Notes: generated by a model from the letters alone, not told the origin. A stretch of 64,000 nt of DNA from Elephas maximus indicus (GCF_024166365.1 NC_064827.1:76213135-76277134), one strand, 5' to 3'. Counted from the stretch's first letter, positions 26,178-38,504 are shown. Numbers and translations: made by a program.

Positions 26178-29075
26178 AGGGGCTCCCAGTTATCTAGTTT
26201 CTCTTCTGGCGTTTGTGCATTGTTAGTTATATTTTGTACATTGTTTATGCCGTGTATTTGGGCTTTTAGCATTGTTCCTATTTTTACTCCCATGATCTTT
26301 ATCATTTTAGATTGTATATTTAGGTCTTTGATACATTTTGAGTTAGTTTTTGTGCATGATGTGAGGTATGGGTCTCGTTTCATTTTTTTGCAGATGGATA
26401 TTCAGTTATGCCAGCACCATTTGTTAAAGCTACTGTCTTTTCCCCATTTAACAGGCTTTGGTCCTTTGTCAAATAGCAGCTGCTCATGTGTGGGTAGATT
26501 TAGGTCTGGATTCTCAATTCTATTCCATTGGTCTTTGTATCTGTTATTGCACCAGTACCAGGCTGTTTTGACTACTGTGGCGGTATAATAGGTTCTAAAA
26601 TCAGATAAAATGAGGCCTCCCACTTTGTTCTTCTTCTTCAGTAATGCTTTACTTATTTGAGGCCTCTTCCCTTTCCATATGAAGTTGGTAATTTGTTTCT
26701 CCATCTCATTAAAAAATGTCATTGGAATTTGGATCGGGATTGCATTGTATCTACAGATTGCTTTGGGTAGAATAGACATTTTCACAATGTTGAGTCTTTC
26801 TATCCATGAGCAACACTTGTTTCTCCACTTATGTAGGTCTCTTTTGGTTTCTTGCAGTAGTGTCTTGTAGTTTTCTTTGTATAGGTCTTTTACATCTCCA
26901 GTAAGATTTATTTCCAAGTATTTTATCTTCTTGGGAGCTATTGTAAATGGTATTGATTTGGTGATTCCCTCTTCAATGTTTTCTTTGTTGGTGTAGAGGA
27001 ATCCAACTGATTTTTGTATGTTTATCTTGTATTCTGATACTTTGCTAAGCTCTTCTATTAGTTCCTGTAGTTTTCTTGTGGATTCTTCATGATTTTCTCT
27101 GTATAAGATCATATCACCTGCCAATAGTGATAATTTTATTTCTTCCTTACCAATTTGGACACCTTTTATTTCTTTTTCTAGGCTCATTGCTCTGGTTTGA
27201 ACCTCCAGCACAATGTTGAATAAGAGTGGTGATAAACAACTGGACTAAACCAAAAGCAAAGAAATTTCCTGAATAAACTGAATGCTTCAAAGACCAGTGT
27301 AGCAGGGGTGGGCGTTTGGGGACCATGGTTTCAGGGGACATCTAGGTCAATTGGCATAATAAAATCTATTAAGAAAGCATTCTGCATCCCATTTTGGAGA
27401 GTGGTGTCTGGGGTTTTAAACGCTAGCAAGCGGCCATCTAAGATGCATCAATGGGTCTTAACCCACCTGGAGCGAAGGAGACTAACACCAAAAACACAAG
27501 GTATTATGAGCCCAAGAGACAGAAAGGGCCACATAAACCGGAGACTACATCAGCCTGAGACCAGAAGAACTAGATGGTGCCTGGCTACAACCGATGACTG
27601 CCCTGACGGAGAACACAACAAAGAACCCCTGAGGGAGCAGGAGAGCAGTGGGATGCAGACCTCAAATTTTTGTAAAAAGACCAGACTTAACGGTCTGACT
27701 GAGACTAGAAGGGTCCCCGGCGGTCATGGTCCCCAGACCTTCTGTTAACCCAAGACAGGAACCATTTCAAAAGCCAACTCTTCAGACAGGGATTGGACTG
27801 GACTACAGGATAGAAATAATATTGGTGAGGAGTGAGCTTCTTGGATCAAGTAGACACATGAGACTATGTGGGTGTCTCCTCCCTGGAGGGGAGATAAGAG
27901 GGCAGAGGGGGTCAGAAGCTGGCCAGATGGACATGAAAATAGAGAGTGGAAAGAAGGAGTATATAGCAAGATGTATATAAATTTTTATATGAAAGACTGA
28001 CTTGATTTATAAATTTCACTTAAAGCACAGTAAAAATTAATAATAATTTTAAAAAGGTGGTGATAAAAAGCATCCTTATCTGGTTCCCCTTCTCAAGGGG
28101 AATGCATTCAGATTGTCTCCATTTAGGATGATGTTGGCTGTTGGCTTTGTATAAATGCCCTTTATTATGTTGAGGAATTTGCCCTCTATTCCTATTTTGC
28201 TGAGAGTTTTTATCGTGAATGGGTGTGGGACTTTCTCAAATTCTGCTTCAATTGATAAGATCATCTGATTCTTGTCTTTTGTTTTATTTATGTGATGGAT
28301 TACTTTGATTGTTTTTCTAATGTTAAACCATCCCTGCATACCTGGTATAAATCCCACTTAGTCATGGTGGATTATTTTTTTGATATGTTGTTGAATTCTA
28401 TTGGCTAGAACTTTGTTGAGGATTTTTACATCTAAGTTCATGAGGGATATTGGTCTGTAATTTTCTTTTTTGCGGTGTCTTTACCTGGTTTTGGTATCAG
28501 GGATATGCTGGCATCATAGAATGAGTTTGGGTGTATTCCATCCTTCTCTATGCTCTGAAATACCTTTAGTAATAGTGGTGTTAACTCCTCTCTGAAATTT
28601 GGATAGAATTCTCCAGTGAAGCCACCAGGGCCGGGGCTTTTTTGTTGTTGTTGGGAGTTTTTGGATTACCTTTTCAATCTCTTCTTTTGTATAGGTTTAT
28701 TTAGTTGTTCTACTTCTGTTTGTGTTAGTTTAGGTAGGTTATGTGTTTCTAGAAATTTGTGCATTTCCTCTAGCTTTTCAAATTTGTTAGAGTACAATTT
28801 TTCATAGCATTCTGTTATGATTCTTTTGATTTCAGTTGGGTTTGTTGTGATATCACTCATCTCATTTGGGTTATTTGCTTCCTCTTCCATTTTTCTTTTG
28901 TCAGTTTGGCCAATTGTCTATCGATTTTGTTGATCTTTTCAAAGAACCAGGTTTTTCTATTCTCTATTTCATTGAATTCTGCTCTAATTTTTATTATTTG
29001 CTTTCTTCTGGTGCCCAAGGGCTTCTTTTGCTGCTCTCTATTTGTTTGAGTCATACGGATAAATCTTTGATAAGA
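26178..29075 (-). mobile_element. L1 ORF2 segment, inverted, split by another L1
   Basis: 26178-27236 and 28057-29075 read on the minus strand as L1 ORF2: reverse transcriptase core with [16 protein letters not shown] in the second piece, then the catalytic-box region (AGDM, degraded) and the thumb/C-terminal region in the first. Frames are broken. It lacks a 3' UTR on this strand. Confidence 0.9.
27237..28056 (+). mobile_element. L1 3' UTR fragment nested in inverted L1
   Basis: About 800 bp of 3' UTR and A-rich tail. Flanking gtggtgataaa lies at 27226-27236 and 28057-28067, a perfect 11-bp TSD. Confidence 0.92.
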
Positions 29076-29470
29076 CTATGTGGGCAGCTCCTGTCTGGAG
29101 GCGAGATGAGAAGGCAGAGGGGGACAGGAGCTGGATGAATGGACACAGGGAATACAGGGTGGAGAGGAGGTGTGTGCTGTCTCATTAGGGGGAGACCATC
29201 TAGGAGTGCGTAAAAACTCACTCACTGCTGTCGAGTCGATTACCGACACAGCGATCCTATGGGACAGAGTAGAACTGCCTCTCTATAGAGTTTGCAAGGA
29301 ATACCTGGTGGATTCAAACTGCCTACCTTTTGGTTAGCACCCATAGCTCTTAACCGCTACGCCACCAGGGTTTCCAGGAGTGCATAGCAAGGTATATATA
29401 AGCTTTTGTATGAAAGACTGACTTGATTTCTAAACTTACACTGAAAGCAGAATTAAAAAAAAAAAAAAGA
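29076..29470 (+). mobile_element. L1 3' UTR end, split by an AfroSINE
   Basis: It begins in the 3' UTR and ends in an A tail. It directly abuts the inverted ORF2 segment on its left, so the two may be one twin-primed insertion. Confidence 0.85.
29213..29375 (-). mobile_element. AfroSINE with 11-bp TSD
   Basis: Minus-strand AfroSINE between aggagtgcgta (29202-29212) and aggagtgcata (29376-29386), one mismatch. Confidence 0.93.
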
Positions 29471-29479
29471 CATTTCAAA

Positions 29480-29672
29480 GGAGCTCTGGTGGCGCAAATG
29501 GTTAAGCACTCGGCTGGTCACCCAAATGTTGGCAGTTTGGAGTCTACCCACTGGCTTCTCGGTAGAAAGAACTGCTTCCATACCGATTACAGCCATGAAA
29601 TCCCTATGGGGCAGTTCTACTCTGTCACATGGGGTCGCTATGAGTCTAAATCAACTCAACGGCACCTAATGA
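29480..29672 (+). mobile_element. AfroSINE, long variant
   Basis: 'gagctctggtggcgcaaatgg' head, extended middle and 'ggcacctaatgac' tail. A loose TSD (agacatttcaaa / agatattttaaa) flanks it. Confidence 0.9.
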
Positions 29673-29689
29673 CACGAAGATATTTTAAA

Positions 29690-30362
29690 CATTATAATCA
29701 ATCAAGGGCTAAATTCAAATCAAGGTAAATACAGTTAATGTACCAATTTTTTATGTTGCATTAGTATTACAGCTTCTAACAGTTTAAGCGTCCTTGATAC
29801 TGGTAGAAAAATAATGTTTACTATAGATTTTATTAGACTGAGTTAGGAGAGTTGGACAATTTATGACCCTGTTCTACAGAAGTCACTTTCCACATTTTTA
29901 GTCCTCTCATGTTTTAGGCTTTTATTTGTTGTCCACAATTTAGCCAGTAATCCTTGGCAGTTGTTACAAAACCATATGCCCAGGCAAGTGAGGGGACCTA
30001 AATCATAAGCTACATCAGCTTCATGATAAATTGGCCTCTCAGTACCACTATTTCAGAGCTTGCCAGTGGGGGCCAGTACAGGACAACAAAGGCACCAGAA
30101 CATGAACTAAAGTGATAACTGAGTCCTGCCCTTTACTTTCAATTGGATTGTTCAAAAGCACCAAAAGTAATTTATGAGGGTATACTTTCTACCACCTGGG
30201 CATAGGATAGCTTCCATGCATGCCTTTCTGTTTTTTTTTTTTTTTTTCTTGTACAGGATTCTCAGCTTTAGAAAAAATTGCTCCTTCAAAGAATTTTTTC
30301 AAAGAATAACATACAGTTAACTTATTTGTATTTTTTGTTATTCAGAATATGACGAGCCAACC
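29690..30362. other. Intergenic sequence, nothing recognised
   Basis: A poly-T run lies at 30231-30247. No gene or repeat is supported. Confidence 0.45.
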
Positions 30363-30380
30363 TAAATATCTATCATTAAA

Positions 30381-30539
30381 CCCAAAACCAAACCTGTTGC
30401 CGTTGAGTCGATTCCAATTCATAGCAACCTCATAGGACAGAGAGGAACTGCCCCATAGGGTTTCCAAGGAGTGGAGGGTGGATTTGAACTATCAACATTT
30501 TTGTTAGCAGCCGAGCTCTTAACTACTGCACCACCAGAG
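30381..30539 (-). mobile_element. AfroSINE
   Basis: Minus-strand copy. Flanks aaatatctatca and aaatacccatcg look like a decayed TSD. Confidence 0.88.
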
Positions 30540-30547
30540 TTAAATAC

Positions 30548-30965
30548 CCATCGTTATTGTTGTTAGGTGCCGTTGAATCGATTCTGACTCATAGTGACCC
30601 TACACACAGCAGAAGGAAACACTGCCCCGGTCCTGAGCCATCCTTGCAATCATTGTTATGCTTGAGCTCATTGTTGCAGCCACTGTGTCAATCCTCCTTC
30701 TTGAGGGTCTTCCTCTTTTCCGCTGACCCTGTACTCTGCCAAGCACGATGTTCTTCTCCAGGGACTGATCCCTCCTGACAACATGTCCAAAGTACATAAG
30801 ATGCAGTCTCACCATCCTTCTTTCTAAGGAGCATTCTGGTTGTACCTCTTCTGAGACAGATTTTTTCATTCTTTTGGCAGTTCATGGTATATTCAATATT
30901 CTTCGCCAACACCATAATTAAAAGGCATCAGTTCTTCTTCGGTCTTCCTTATTCATTGTCCATCA
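30548..30965 (-). mobile_element. RTE-clade LINE 3' end
   Basis: The minus strand encodes the RTE C-terminal region (YFGHVVRRDQSLEKNIVLGR, then GRPSRRRIDTVAAT) with degraded upstream frames, and ends in the same tail as AfroSINEs. Confidence 0.88.
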
Positions 30966-30999
30966 TTACAGAATATTAAATATACAATGGTAGACTATA

Positions 31000-31265
31000 T
31001 TATGAAAATATCGGACAGAGTTGGAAAACAATGACATAGATTTTATGTACTGATATGGAAAGATGCCAAAGGCTGTTAAATGAAAAAAGCAAGTAACAGA
31101 ACAGTATGTATAATGTGATCCTATTTGTATCTGTCTGGATAAATATCTACCAAATTGACAAGAGTAGCTCCTTTTGGGTAGAACTGGATGGAAATCAAGG
31201 GGAACTTTTGACTTATTTGTATTGTATACATTTAAAAAAAAATAAGAATGTATTCTTGTATTTTT
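31000..31265 (+). mobile_element. Ancient L1 (L1M-type) 3' end
   Basis: 'aaaaaagcaagtaacagaacag' followed by 'taatgtgatcctatttg' and 'aataagaatgtattcttgta' recalls an L1ME-like 3' UTR. Confidence 0.55.
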
Positions 31266-31289
31266 TTTTGGTTGAAAATAAATTTCAAA

Positions 31290-31835
31290 AAGAGGGAAAA
31301 ACAGCTACCACCAACAACCGTCCTGACAGTGATCACAACAGAGTCCCACCCAGAGTGGGATTAAAATATAAAATAGAACTCAAATTCACAAAACAAACAA
31401 AAACAGATGCACTGGTCTAACAGAGACTGGAAAACCCCCCAAAACTATGGCCCTGGATGCTCTGCTAAACCACAACTGAAACCATTCCCAAAGACTGCTT
31501 TTCAAACAAAGATTAGACAGGCCTATGAAACAAAACAATAACACACACGGAAATGTGCTTCTTAGCTCATTCAAACATATGAGACAAAATGGGCAGTTCT
31601 TGTTCAAAAGCAGGATGAGAAAGCAGAAGGTGACAGGAACTGGATGAATGGGCACAGGGAACCCGAGATGGAAAGAGGGAACATGCTGTCACATTGTGGG
31701 GATTGTAACCAATGTCACAGAACAATATGTATATAAATTTTTGAATGAGAAATTAGCTTGAGCTGTAAACTTTCACCAAAAACGTGCGTGCGCACACACA
31801 CACACGACGGGAAGATTAAAAAAAAAAAAGAAAGG
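31290..31835 (+). mobile_element. L1 3' UTR, older subfamily
   Basis: It resembles the 3' UTR of copy B (17649-19742), with 'gctgtcacattgtggggattg' and 'gagctgtaaactttcacc', ending in a (ca)n and A-rich tail. Confidence 0.8.
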
Positions 31836-31904
31836 GAAATAAAAATGGTTTGAGTTAGCCTTTAGCAGTGAATGTTTCAAATGTCTGCCTGCTGTTTGAG
31901 TTTG

Positions 31905-32080
31905 AACCATGTCACAGTATAATAGCTTACATTTGTGTATTGCTTTAAAGTAAACAGAGTTTTGAACTGCATCCTTTGATCATATCCTTATAACAACTGA
32001 ATGGAATAGATAGGGTTGGTGACATCTATTTTGCAGTTGAAAACATAGCCTCAGAGTTCTTTCATGGTAAAATTATGAAT
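31905..32080 (-). mobile_element. Possible MIR fragment
   Basis: 'ttacatttgtgtattgcttt' and 'ctattttgcagttgaaaaca' weakly match antisense MIR. Confidence 0.35.
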
Positions 32081-32410
32081 TCTCTGCTGTATTGGTTTCT
32101 ATTTATGTTTTTGTTATATTTACTTATCTCCCAGTCTATCATTTAATCGGCTCTTTCAGATGAGACACTAAGATCAATCCACATGGCTGTGAATTTCCAC
32201 AGCCATGTGTGTACTACAATTTCAAAGTATATTCTTTCCCAAACTGTGTGGCAAAGTAGATAAGATCACATTATGGTTGAATTCTTGTTTCTTCTCTTTC
32301 ATCTTGCTCTCCCTCTTCCTAAGCTTTATTTCTTTATGGATGGAGCCTTGCTTTTCTTTCTGGTAGGGTCTTCTGTCAGTTAACTGTCATATTTCTTTCC
32401 TAAGCATTTT

Positions 32411-32564
32411 GTTGTGTGCGTTCGAGTCGATTCCAACTCATAGTTGACCCTATAGGACAGAGTAGAACTGCCTCATAGAGTTGCCAAGGAGCAGCTGGTG
32501 TATTTGAACTGTCAACCTTTCTGTTAACAGCTTGAGCTCTTAACCACTTCACTACCAGGGCTTC
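32411..32564 (-). mobile_element. AfroSINE
   Basis: Minus-strand copy with a decayed flanking repeat around 'ctaagcat/caaagcat'. Confidence 0.9.
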
Positions 32565-32879
32565 TTCCAAAGCATAGATGTATAATATCTTTAAGTGTTA
32601 CTCTCCCCAGGGGTATACACATTTCAATTAGGATCTCCCGAGGAACAGCCTCCAAATTCAGAAGAATGAGAGTGTTGGACTAAATGATCTCTGAGACTCA
32701 GCTCTACCATCTGTGCCCTTTTCAGACCTGGGGATAAAATATTTTTGTCCAGAAATAGCTGTCAGGGGCTCCTCAAATCACTTGGCATAGTACCTACTTT
32801 CTTGGCTTAACTCTAAGACTGGCTGTGCATACATAGAAAGAAAGAGGACATTTTTAAGTTCTAACTTTGTTGCTGCTTT

Positions 32880-33060
32880 GTAATTCTGAGGCAAGGCAGC
32901 TTAATGGGCAGTATGGAGTTGGGAGTATGAAAACCTGAACTCTAGTCAAGATCCAGTATGAATTTCGTGACTATGGACAAGTATCTTCGTATTTCTTTCC
33001 ATCAGGGCATGCTGTGTTATAATGGAAAGAATAAGGCATTGGCAAGAATATACTGTTTAT
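32880..33060 (+). mobile_element. Possible MIR fragment
   Basis: Weak sense-MIR resemblance ('gtatggagttgggagtatg', 'cgtgactatggacaagtat'). 32570-32880 holds nothing recognised. Confidence 0.35.
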
Positions 33061-33214
33061 TCATCCCATTCATTAAAAAAAATATGTATTATATATCAGA
33101 CAGCATACCAGGGAGACAGTAGTGAATAAGATGGCGTTCTTTGTCCTTAAATAGTACTATTTATTAAGTTTTAGAAAGTCTTCACTTTGAGTTATTTTCC
33201 TATGTATAAAATGT

Positions 33215-33600
33215 AGTGCCACCACTCATCTGTCAATTTGTCATACTGTGGTGGCTTGCATGTTGCTAGGATGCTAGAAGCTATGCCACCAGTATTTCAA
33301 ATACCAGCAGGGTCGCTCATGGAGAGATTTCAGTGGAACTTCCAGACTAAGATGAAGAAAGGCCTGGAGATCTGTGTCTGAAAATTAGCCAAAGAAAACC
33401 TTTTGGATCACAACAGTGTATTGTCTGATATAGTCTGGAAGATGAGCCCTCTAGGTTGGAAGGCACTACGTAATGGCTGTAACAGTGGGCACAAACATGA
33501 CAATGATCGTGAAGATGGTGCAGGACTGTGCAATGTTTTGTTGTGTTGTACATAGGCTCTCCATGAATCAAAGCCAATTGGATGGCAACTAATAACAACA
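33215..33600 (+). mobile_element. Internally deleted RTE derivative
   Basis: The first ~260 bp match what I recall as the 5' end of the Afrotherian RTE ('ccaccactcatctgtcaatt', 'ggaagatgagccctctagg'). Then it jumps directly to the RTE 3' tail ('atggtgcaggactgtgcaatg ... gatggcaactaataacaacaa'). It has no coding capacity and resembles a non-autonomous partner such as ruminant Bov elements. Confidence 0.75.
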
Positions 33601-33999
33601 AAAGAGGGTGAGAATAACACCTACTTCATATTCTTTAACAATCACTGTTGTAGTGATCCATAGTTTCTAATGGGAGTGTTGTATTCCTTGGATGTGCTGG
33701 AGTGGAAAAAAAGACTGAAAACTGCCTATCTAGTTCAAGCTCTTCGTTTGTAGGTGGCACAATAGGACTCAGAGCTATTAATTCACTATCCCATGCCGGC
33801 GCTCTTTTACTTGCCACATACAATGAAGTTTCTTCACTACCCTTAAGATCCTTTCGAAAGTTTTGGGGGCTTTTCTTTCATTCCTCTCAGGCCTCTGTGC
33901 TCAGCCTTTCTAGAGTACTCAGTGTTCCACAGCCCACTGTGAACCCATTCATTTTGCTCAGGTCGAGTTCTTCCTTAGTAATTATGGAATGTCATTTCC

Positions 34000-34262
34000 C
34001 CTCTTTGAAGTCAAGCCATCCAGTAACTCCCAAGTGTCACCTCCTTCATACAGCCCCTCAACTTGAGGAGGCCCCTTTCTTCAGGAGCCTCATGCCACTT
34101 TGTACCTTAGCTTATTAGTATGATCCTTAATCTGTGGAACTTATTCTTCCATCCTAGATTGTAAACTGTGATCTGTTGCTTTTTTCATCCCCCTGGCGCT
34201 TTGGGCTATGCCTTATAACAGAGCTGATAAATAATCTTTGATCAAATTGAATTCTTGAACCT
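34000..34262 (+). mobile_element. L2 LINE 3' end
   Basis: 'cctccttcatacagcccctc', 'gattgtaaactgtgatctg' and 'ataaataatctttgatcaaa' fit a diverged sense L2 3' end. Confidence 0.55.
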
Positions 34263-34264
34263 GT

Positions 34265-35100
34265 TGAATGGCAACATGATAGCAATAATACCTGACCAGC
34301 CTACCAGAGAATGCTATTGTGGTAATAAAATGAAACAATAAATATGAAGAAAATTTTGACAATTTTAAAAGGTCCCATCAAGGAGGATGTCTAGATGGAA
34401 AGTGGTTTGGGAGCTGATTCACATTTGAAACAGTTGGGAAAACTGATTGTTACTTTTTTTCATTTCTTTTTTCGCCTCGAGACTCTCAGTGCTGTTTTCC
34501 ATTTTTTGAAGGGCTGTCAAGTGGAAAACATCCTCTATTGCTCCAGGCGGCATAACCACCAGCGTTGGACGGAAGTAAAAGGGAAGCAGATTTCAGCTCA
34601 GCAGGAGACAGAACTTTCTAACATTTGGAGCTGTATTACTTAAGGTAGTGAAATTTGAGCTGTTGAAATAGAAGTTGGATGACCATCTGTCTGGAATGTA
34701 CAAGAGAGAATTCCTGCTCAGGGCAGGATGCTGGACTAACGACCTTTAACGTGTCTTCCAATTACAATGTTTATATTACTGTTCAATTCGGCTAACTTGA
34801 CCTCTGAAAATATATATATATTTATTAGATAAGTTGTCAATTGATTTACTTTAAATAGCTGTATGGTCAGGTTTATAGATTAAGTTTGATAACATAAGTT
34901 GTGGAAAACAAGTTTAATTTCGAAAATCCAGATACCACCCAAGACAATAAACGACACTTTTTAACAGAAACCAAGGGGAAGGTGTGTGAGGGGTGTTGTG
35001 CGCGTTATGTGTCATTTGTCCTGGACAAGTGAGAGTTGTTATAAAAAACGTAAATGCTCTAAATTGTTTTACTTTACACGTACTTCCTCAGGTGGATTCT
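34265..35100. other. GAPVD1 upstream flank, nothing recognised
   Basis: A short (ta)n lies near 34808-34822. No gene or repeat is supported before the CpG island. Confidence 0.45.
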
Positions 35101-35109
35101 TCTTGACCA

Positions 35110-35720
35110 GCATTACCGTACGCGGAAGCTACGGCCCACACTTGGTCAAAAATTTCCCGGAAGGGAATTTCCCGTCCTCCTACACCCACGACCTCTCCAG
35201 CCCGCAGCGGAAGTGGCTGACTAAAGCGGAAGGAGGGCCGCTGGCCGCCCGGGCAGAACTACCGGTCCCAGCGGCCCCCACGGCACCGCGCAAGCGTGGT
35301 GGCGTGGCGGCTGTGCCGCCGCAGGACGCAGAGAAGGCAACTAGCTGGCGACGGCGGCGGCGGTGGCGGTGGCAGTTCTCTGCGAGGACCACGTCTACGA
35401 GCCACGAGTGGCCATCCGGTGGACCTCCGTGCCCTCCTCCGCATGAGCACATTGGTGAGTGCACGCCCCCCGTTAACCCGCCCTAGGCGCGTGGATCCTT
35501 GTCCAGAGGCCAGGCTGCTCCGGCCTAGGGCCGCAGCCTGAGCCTCACGACCGGGCCGCCCGGTCCTGCTGATTCCAGGAGCCCTGGCCGCTTCCCTCTC
35601 GTGTCGGACGTGGTGGGAATGGGAGGCGACGCGGTTAGCCCCGGAGAAGAGGTGCGGCGGCGTGTAGGTGCCAGGGTAGCCTAGGGTGGACGGGAGGGAG
35701 GGACGCGTGGGGGATGGGAA
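35110..35720. promoter_or_regulatory. GAPVD1 CpG island promoter
   Basis: A sharp rise in G+C and CpG over exon 1 with no TATA box. ETS-type GGAA cores in CGGAAG context lie near 35123, 35158, 35218 and 35237. A consensus kappa-B motif GGGAATTTCCC lies at 35163-35173. A short (cgg)n-like run lies at about 35350-35372. Confidence 0.85.
35240..35454 (+). other. GAPVD1: GAPVD1 exon 1 (5' UTR)
   Basis: The exon end is set by the donor attg|GTGAGT at 35455. The start site is unknown; 35240 is only a guess within the CpG island. The only ATG in the exon (35443) opens a four-codon uORF that terminates on the first bases of exon 2. Direct splicing to exon 2 is inferred; extra 5' UTR exons are possible. 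Confidence 0.7.
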
Positions 35721-37539
35721 GGGAAAGGAAGACCTCGGGGCGACTTCGGGTGGGGGCCAGAGGCGAGCGATCCGGCAGGTAGGGAAGCGAGCACAGAGGC
35801 GAGGAGATGGAGTGTCTTCTCAGTGCTGCTGGTGGAGATGTGCTTCGGGGACAGTGACAAGCTGGACCTTCGAATCTGGGGGCAGCCCACCTACCATAAA
35901 CGTGCACACTTGGCATCTCCCCATTTGCTGCTGGAGGTCTGGAAGTGAGGGACTGTTGGTTGCTTCCCATCTCCTTTCCTTCAATTTCGTCTTTTACTAA
36001 CTGGCAAAATTTAATGGGTGCTGGTCGAGCAAACCGCAGGAGTAAACAGGGTTTTGTGTATAAATCTGCATAAAAACAGGGAAGCGTGGTGTATGTTCAG
36101 ACGAGAGCTAGGTCAGCGGAGAAACAAGTGCTTTTAAAATTGCGGCAGAAATCAGTTCGTGTAGGGCTTTGAACTAGAAAGACCCTTTAACTTGGGGTCT
36201 GTTAGTTGGTGGATAGAATTCAGGGGCTCCTTGAACTAAAATGGGGATAAAATTACACCTTTAATTTTTATGAACTGCTGACTGAAATTTATTATTTCCT
36301 TCAATTATGAATGTAGCAAACAAAGCGCAGTAGTATTAGCAATGCCTGTGAGTTTGTCACCAATAAAAATTACAGATGTTTTTGTATCATGTTTACGGTT
36401 GTTGCAAATATTTCAAAATATTGTTTATGGCTATCACTTCTTCAGATTTGTGGTAGTTGTTAAACCTTCTAGTGGAAGTGTTATTTAATGTGGAAATAAA
36501 TTCGTACATATATTGTCATATCTGGTTTTTTTTTTGTTTTGATAATTATTTTAATATAATTGGTTTCCTTTGTAATCCCACGTATATATTGCTTTTAGAA
36601 GCATTCTGAGGAGTCCGTAGGTTTGGCACAAAAAGATTAAGACCTCCTGAAGTGGAAATAAGTTTTTTTGAGATTTATAATCTTTTCTGGGAAAATATTT
36701 GAACCATTAGGTAAGAAGGATGACAAAGTAGATTGATAGTACAGATGAAAGAGGGAATTGTGTAATTAGGGAAATAAAAATAAAGATTTGGGTGGGATCA
36801 AAACAGTAGTTTTGAAAAATAGAATAGATGACATTTTATTTAGGATACTGGGGTATCAGCAAAATTATCTTAGGAAGAAGGTGCAGTGAATACGTTGGCG
36901 CCTAGCTTTTTCTATTAAGGTACCTTCCGGTTACAAGTGTTTGAAGCCTTCTGAGCTCTTTTGTAAACCTGTGAAAGGAAATTTTAGTGTATCCTGGTTT
37001 TATTTTAAATCATGTAGATAGTGTGGCTTTTAAAGAGAGAGTATCCTAATTTTTCTACGCTAAGTGAAAAGTAGCAGGATCTCTCTTCAAATATATGTTC
37101 CTATTGCTGTTATAGAAAGTAAGCATGCAGATTATGGAGTTGGAGAGTTGAGAAGTCATTTTTGTAGTTCAGTGTCATTTTGGGATCAGATTTCTCACTG
37201 ATGAATTACCCTTAACATTTTTTCAGAGTATGTGTGGCTCAAAACTTACATCTATTTGTAAAGCACCTGCCACATCTTGTATGAAAATTTTTTTCTCCTC
37301 TAAAATAATAGCAATAATGGAAAACCTCTGCGTACACTTTTTTTTTTAAAGGAGAGTATGGAAAAGTGAAAGAAAGTATTTGTGAAAGAGGTTATTGGTG
37401 CTGAAACAGTTTATGCTGAACTGAACATGCCATATTACAAGTCACTGTGTTGGAGAGGTCTTGCCTGCCATTTTTTGTGCCCTTACTCTACTCCTCTTGT
37501 CATTCTTTGTCCCCTGCCTCTTTGTTTTCTTTGTAGCAT

Positions 37540-37722
37540 GTATTTATCAGACATTATATTATTTGCATGTTTATTCAGTCCTATAATCTTTGTATCTCCA
37601 CTAGAATGTCAGCTCTGTGAGAAAATGGGGTGTCTTTTTTTTACCACTGTACCAGAATAGCAGCTGGCACATATTAGATGCTCAGTAAATATTTGCTGAA
37701 TAAATAAATGAATAAGTTAATT
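37540..37722 (+). mobile_element. L2 LINE 3' end
   Basis: 'gaatgtcagctctgtgag', 'agcagctggcacatattag', 'aaatatttgctgaataaat' is a sense L2 3' end. Confidence 0.8.
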
Positions 37723-38214
37723 TATAGGACCTAGGTTTTTTATTTCTAGGTAAAAAGCACATCCATTTTTTTTTTTTAGTCTTGCAAATAATATGTATAC
37801 TGAGTTGAATCTTTTCATCTTATATTTTTTAAAAGACAGGAAATTATTTCACAAACACTGTGTGCTGTTTTTGTGGGCCTTTGGTTTCATAGGGGACTAA
37901 TCTTAGTGCATTTTAGTACGTGCTGCCACGTACTAAATAGCTTTTGAATAGCTTTAACTTTCTATGGTGTTGTAATAAAAGAAAAGGCCTGTAGGTAAAA
38001 TCCTATTTTGCTGAGGTTCTTTTATTGTGTAATTCTAGGTTGGTTATTTTATTACTTAATTACTGTCTGGTTCGGTATGTTAAGTTGAAGAATCCTGAAG
38101 AACCACAGATTTGCTTCTGTCAAAAGTAAAAAAAGTAGCTTTAGAGGAGATACTGGTGCTAATATTAGCATTGAAAATTTAGCTTTAGAAATGTACTGTT
38201 CTTTAGGATCCTGG

Positions 38215-38460
38215 TAGTCATGCATGCCCTATTAATCAGTGAAATATAAATTAAAATAAGTGATACAGCATTTTTCATATCAGATTGATAAAAAAATGTT
38301 TGACAACACCACGTATTGGTGAATATGTGGTGAAATGGTGATGGTAGAAACTGCTGGTGGTGTGTAAATCAGTACAGCCACCTTTGAAGAAAATATTTGT
38401 AGTACTTAGTAAAACTGAAGATGGGCATATCCTACCCTATAATTTCACAACTTCTGAAAG
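38215..38460 (+). mobile_element. Ancient L1 (L1M-type) ORF2 piece
   Basis: 'aatcagtgaaatataaattaa', 'ctgctggtggtgtgtaaat' and 'aaaactgaagatgggcatat' match the conserved C-terminal ORF2/UTR region of old L1s. Confidence 0.6.
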
Positions 38461-38504
38461 GAAATAAGAATGGGAGGTGGTTGCAAAGGGGATGATAATC
38501 CCCT

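Noticed and set aside
10470-35200. A hidden host gene in the 25-kb HSPA5-GAPVD1 interval.
   Set aside because: I looked on both strands for exon-like conserved protein segments and found only transposon-derived ones and short random frames. A noncoding RNA cannot be excluded from sequence alone.
34986-35486. A 166-codon plus-strand frame over the GAPVD1 CpG island.
   Set aside because: Proline, alanine and arginine-rich translation typical of GC-rich DNA. It runs through the exon 1 donor and overlaps a known noncoding leader.
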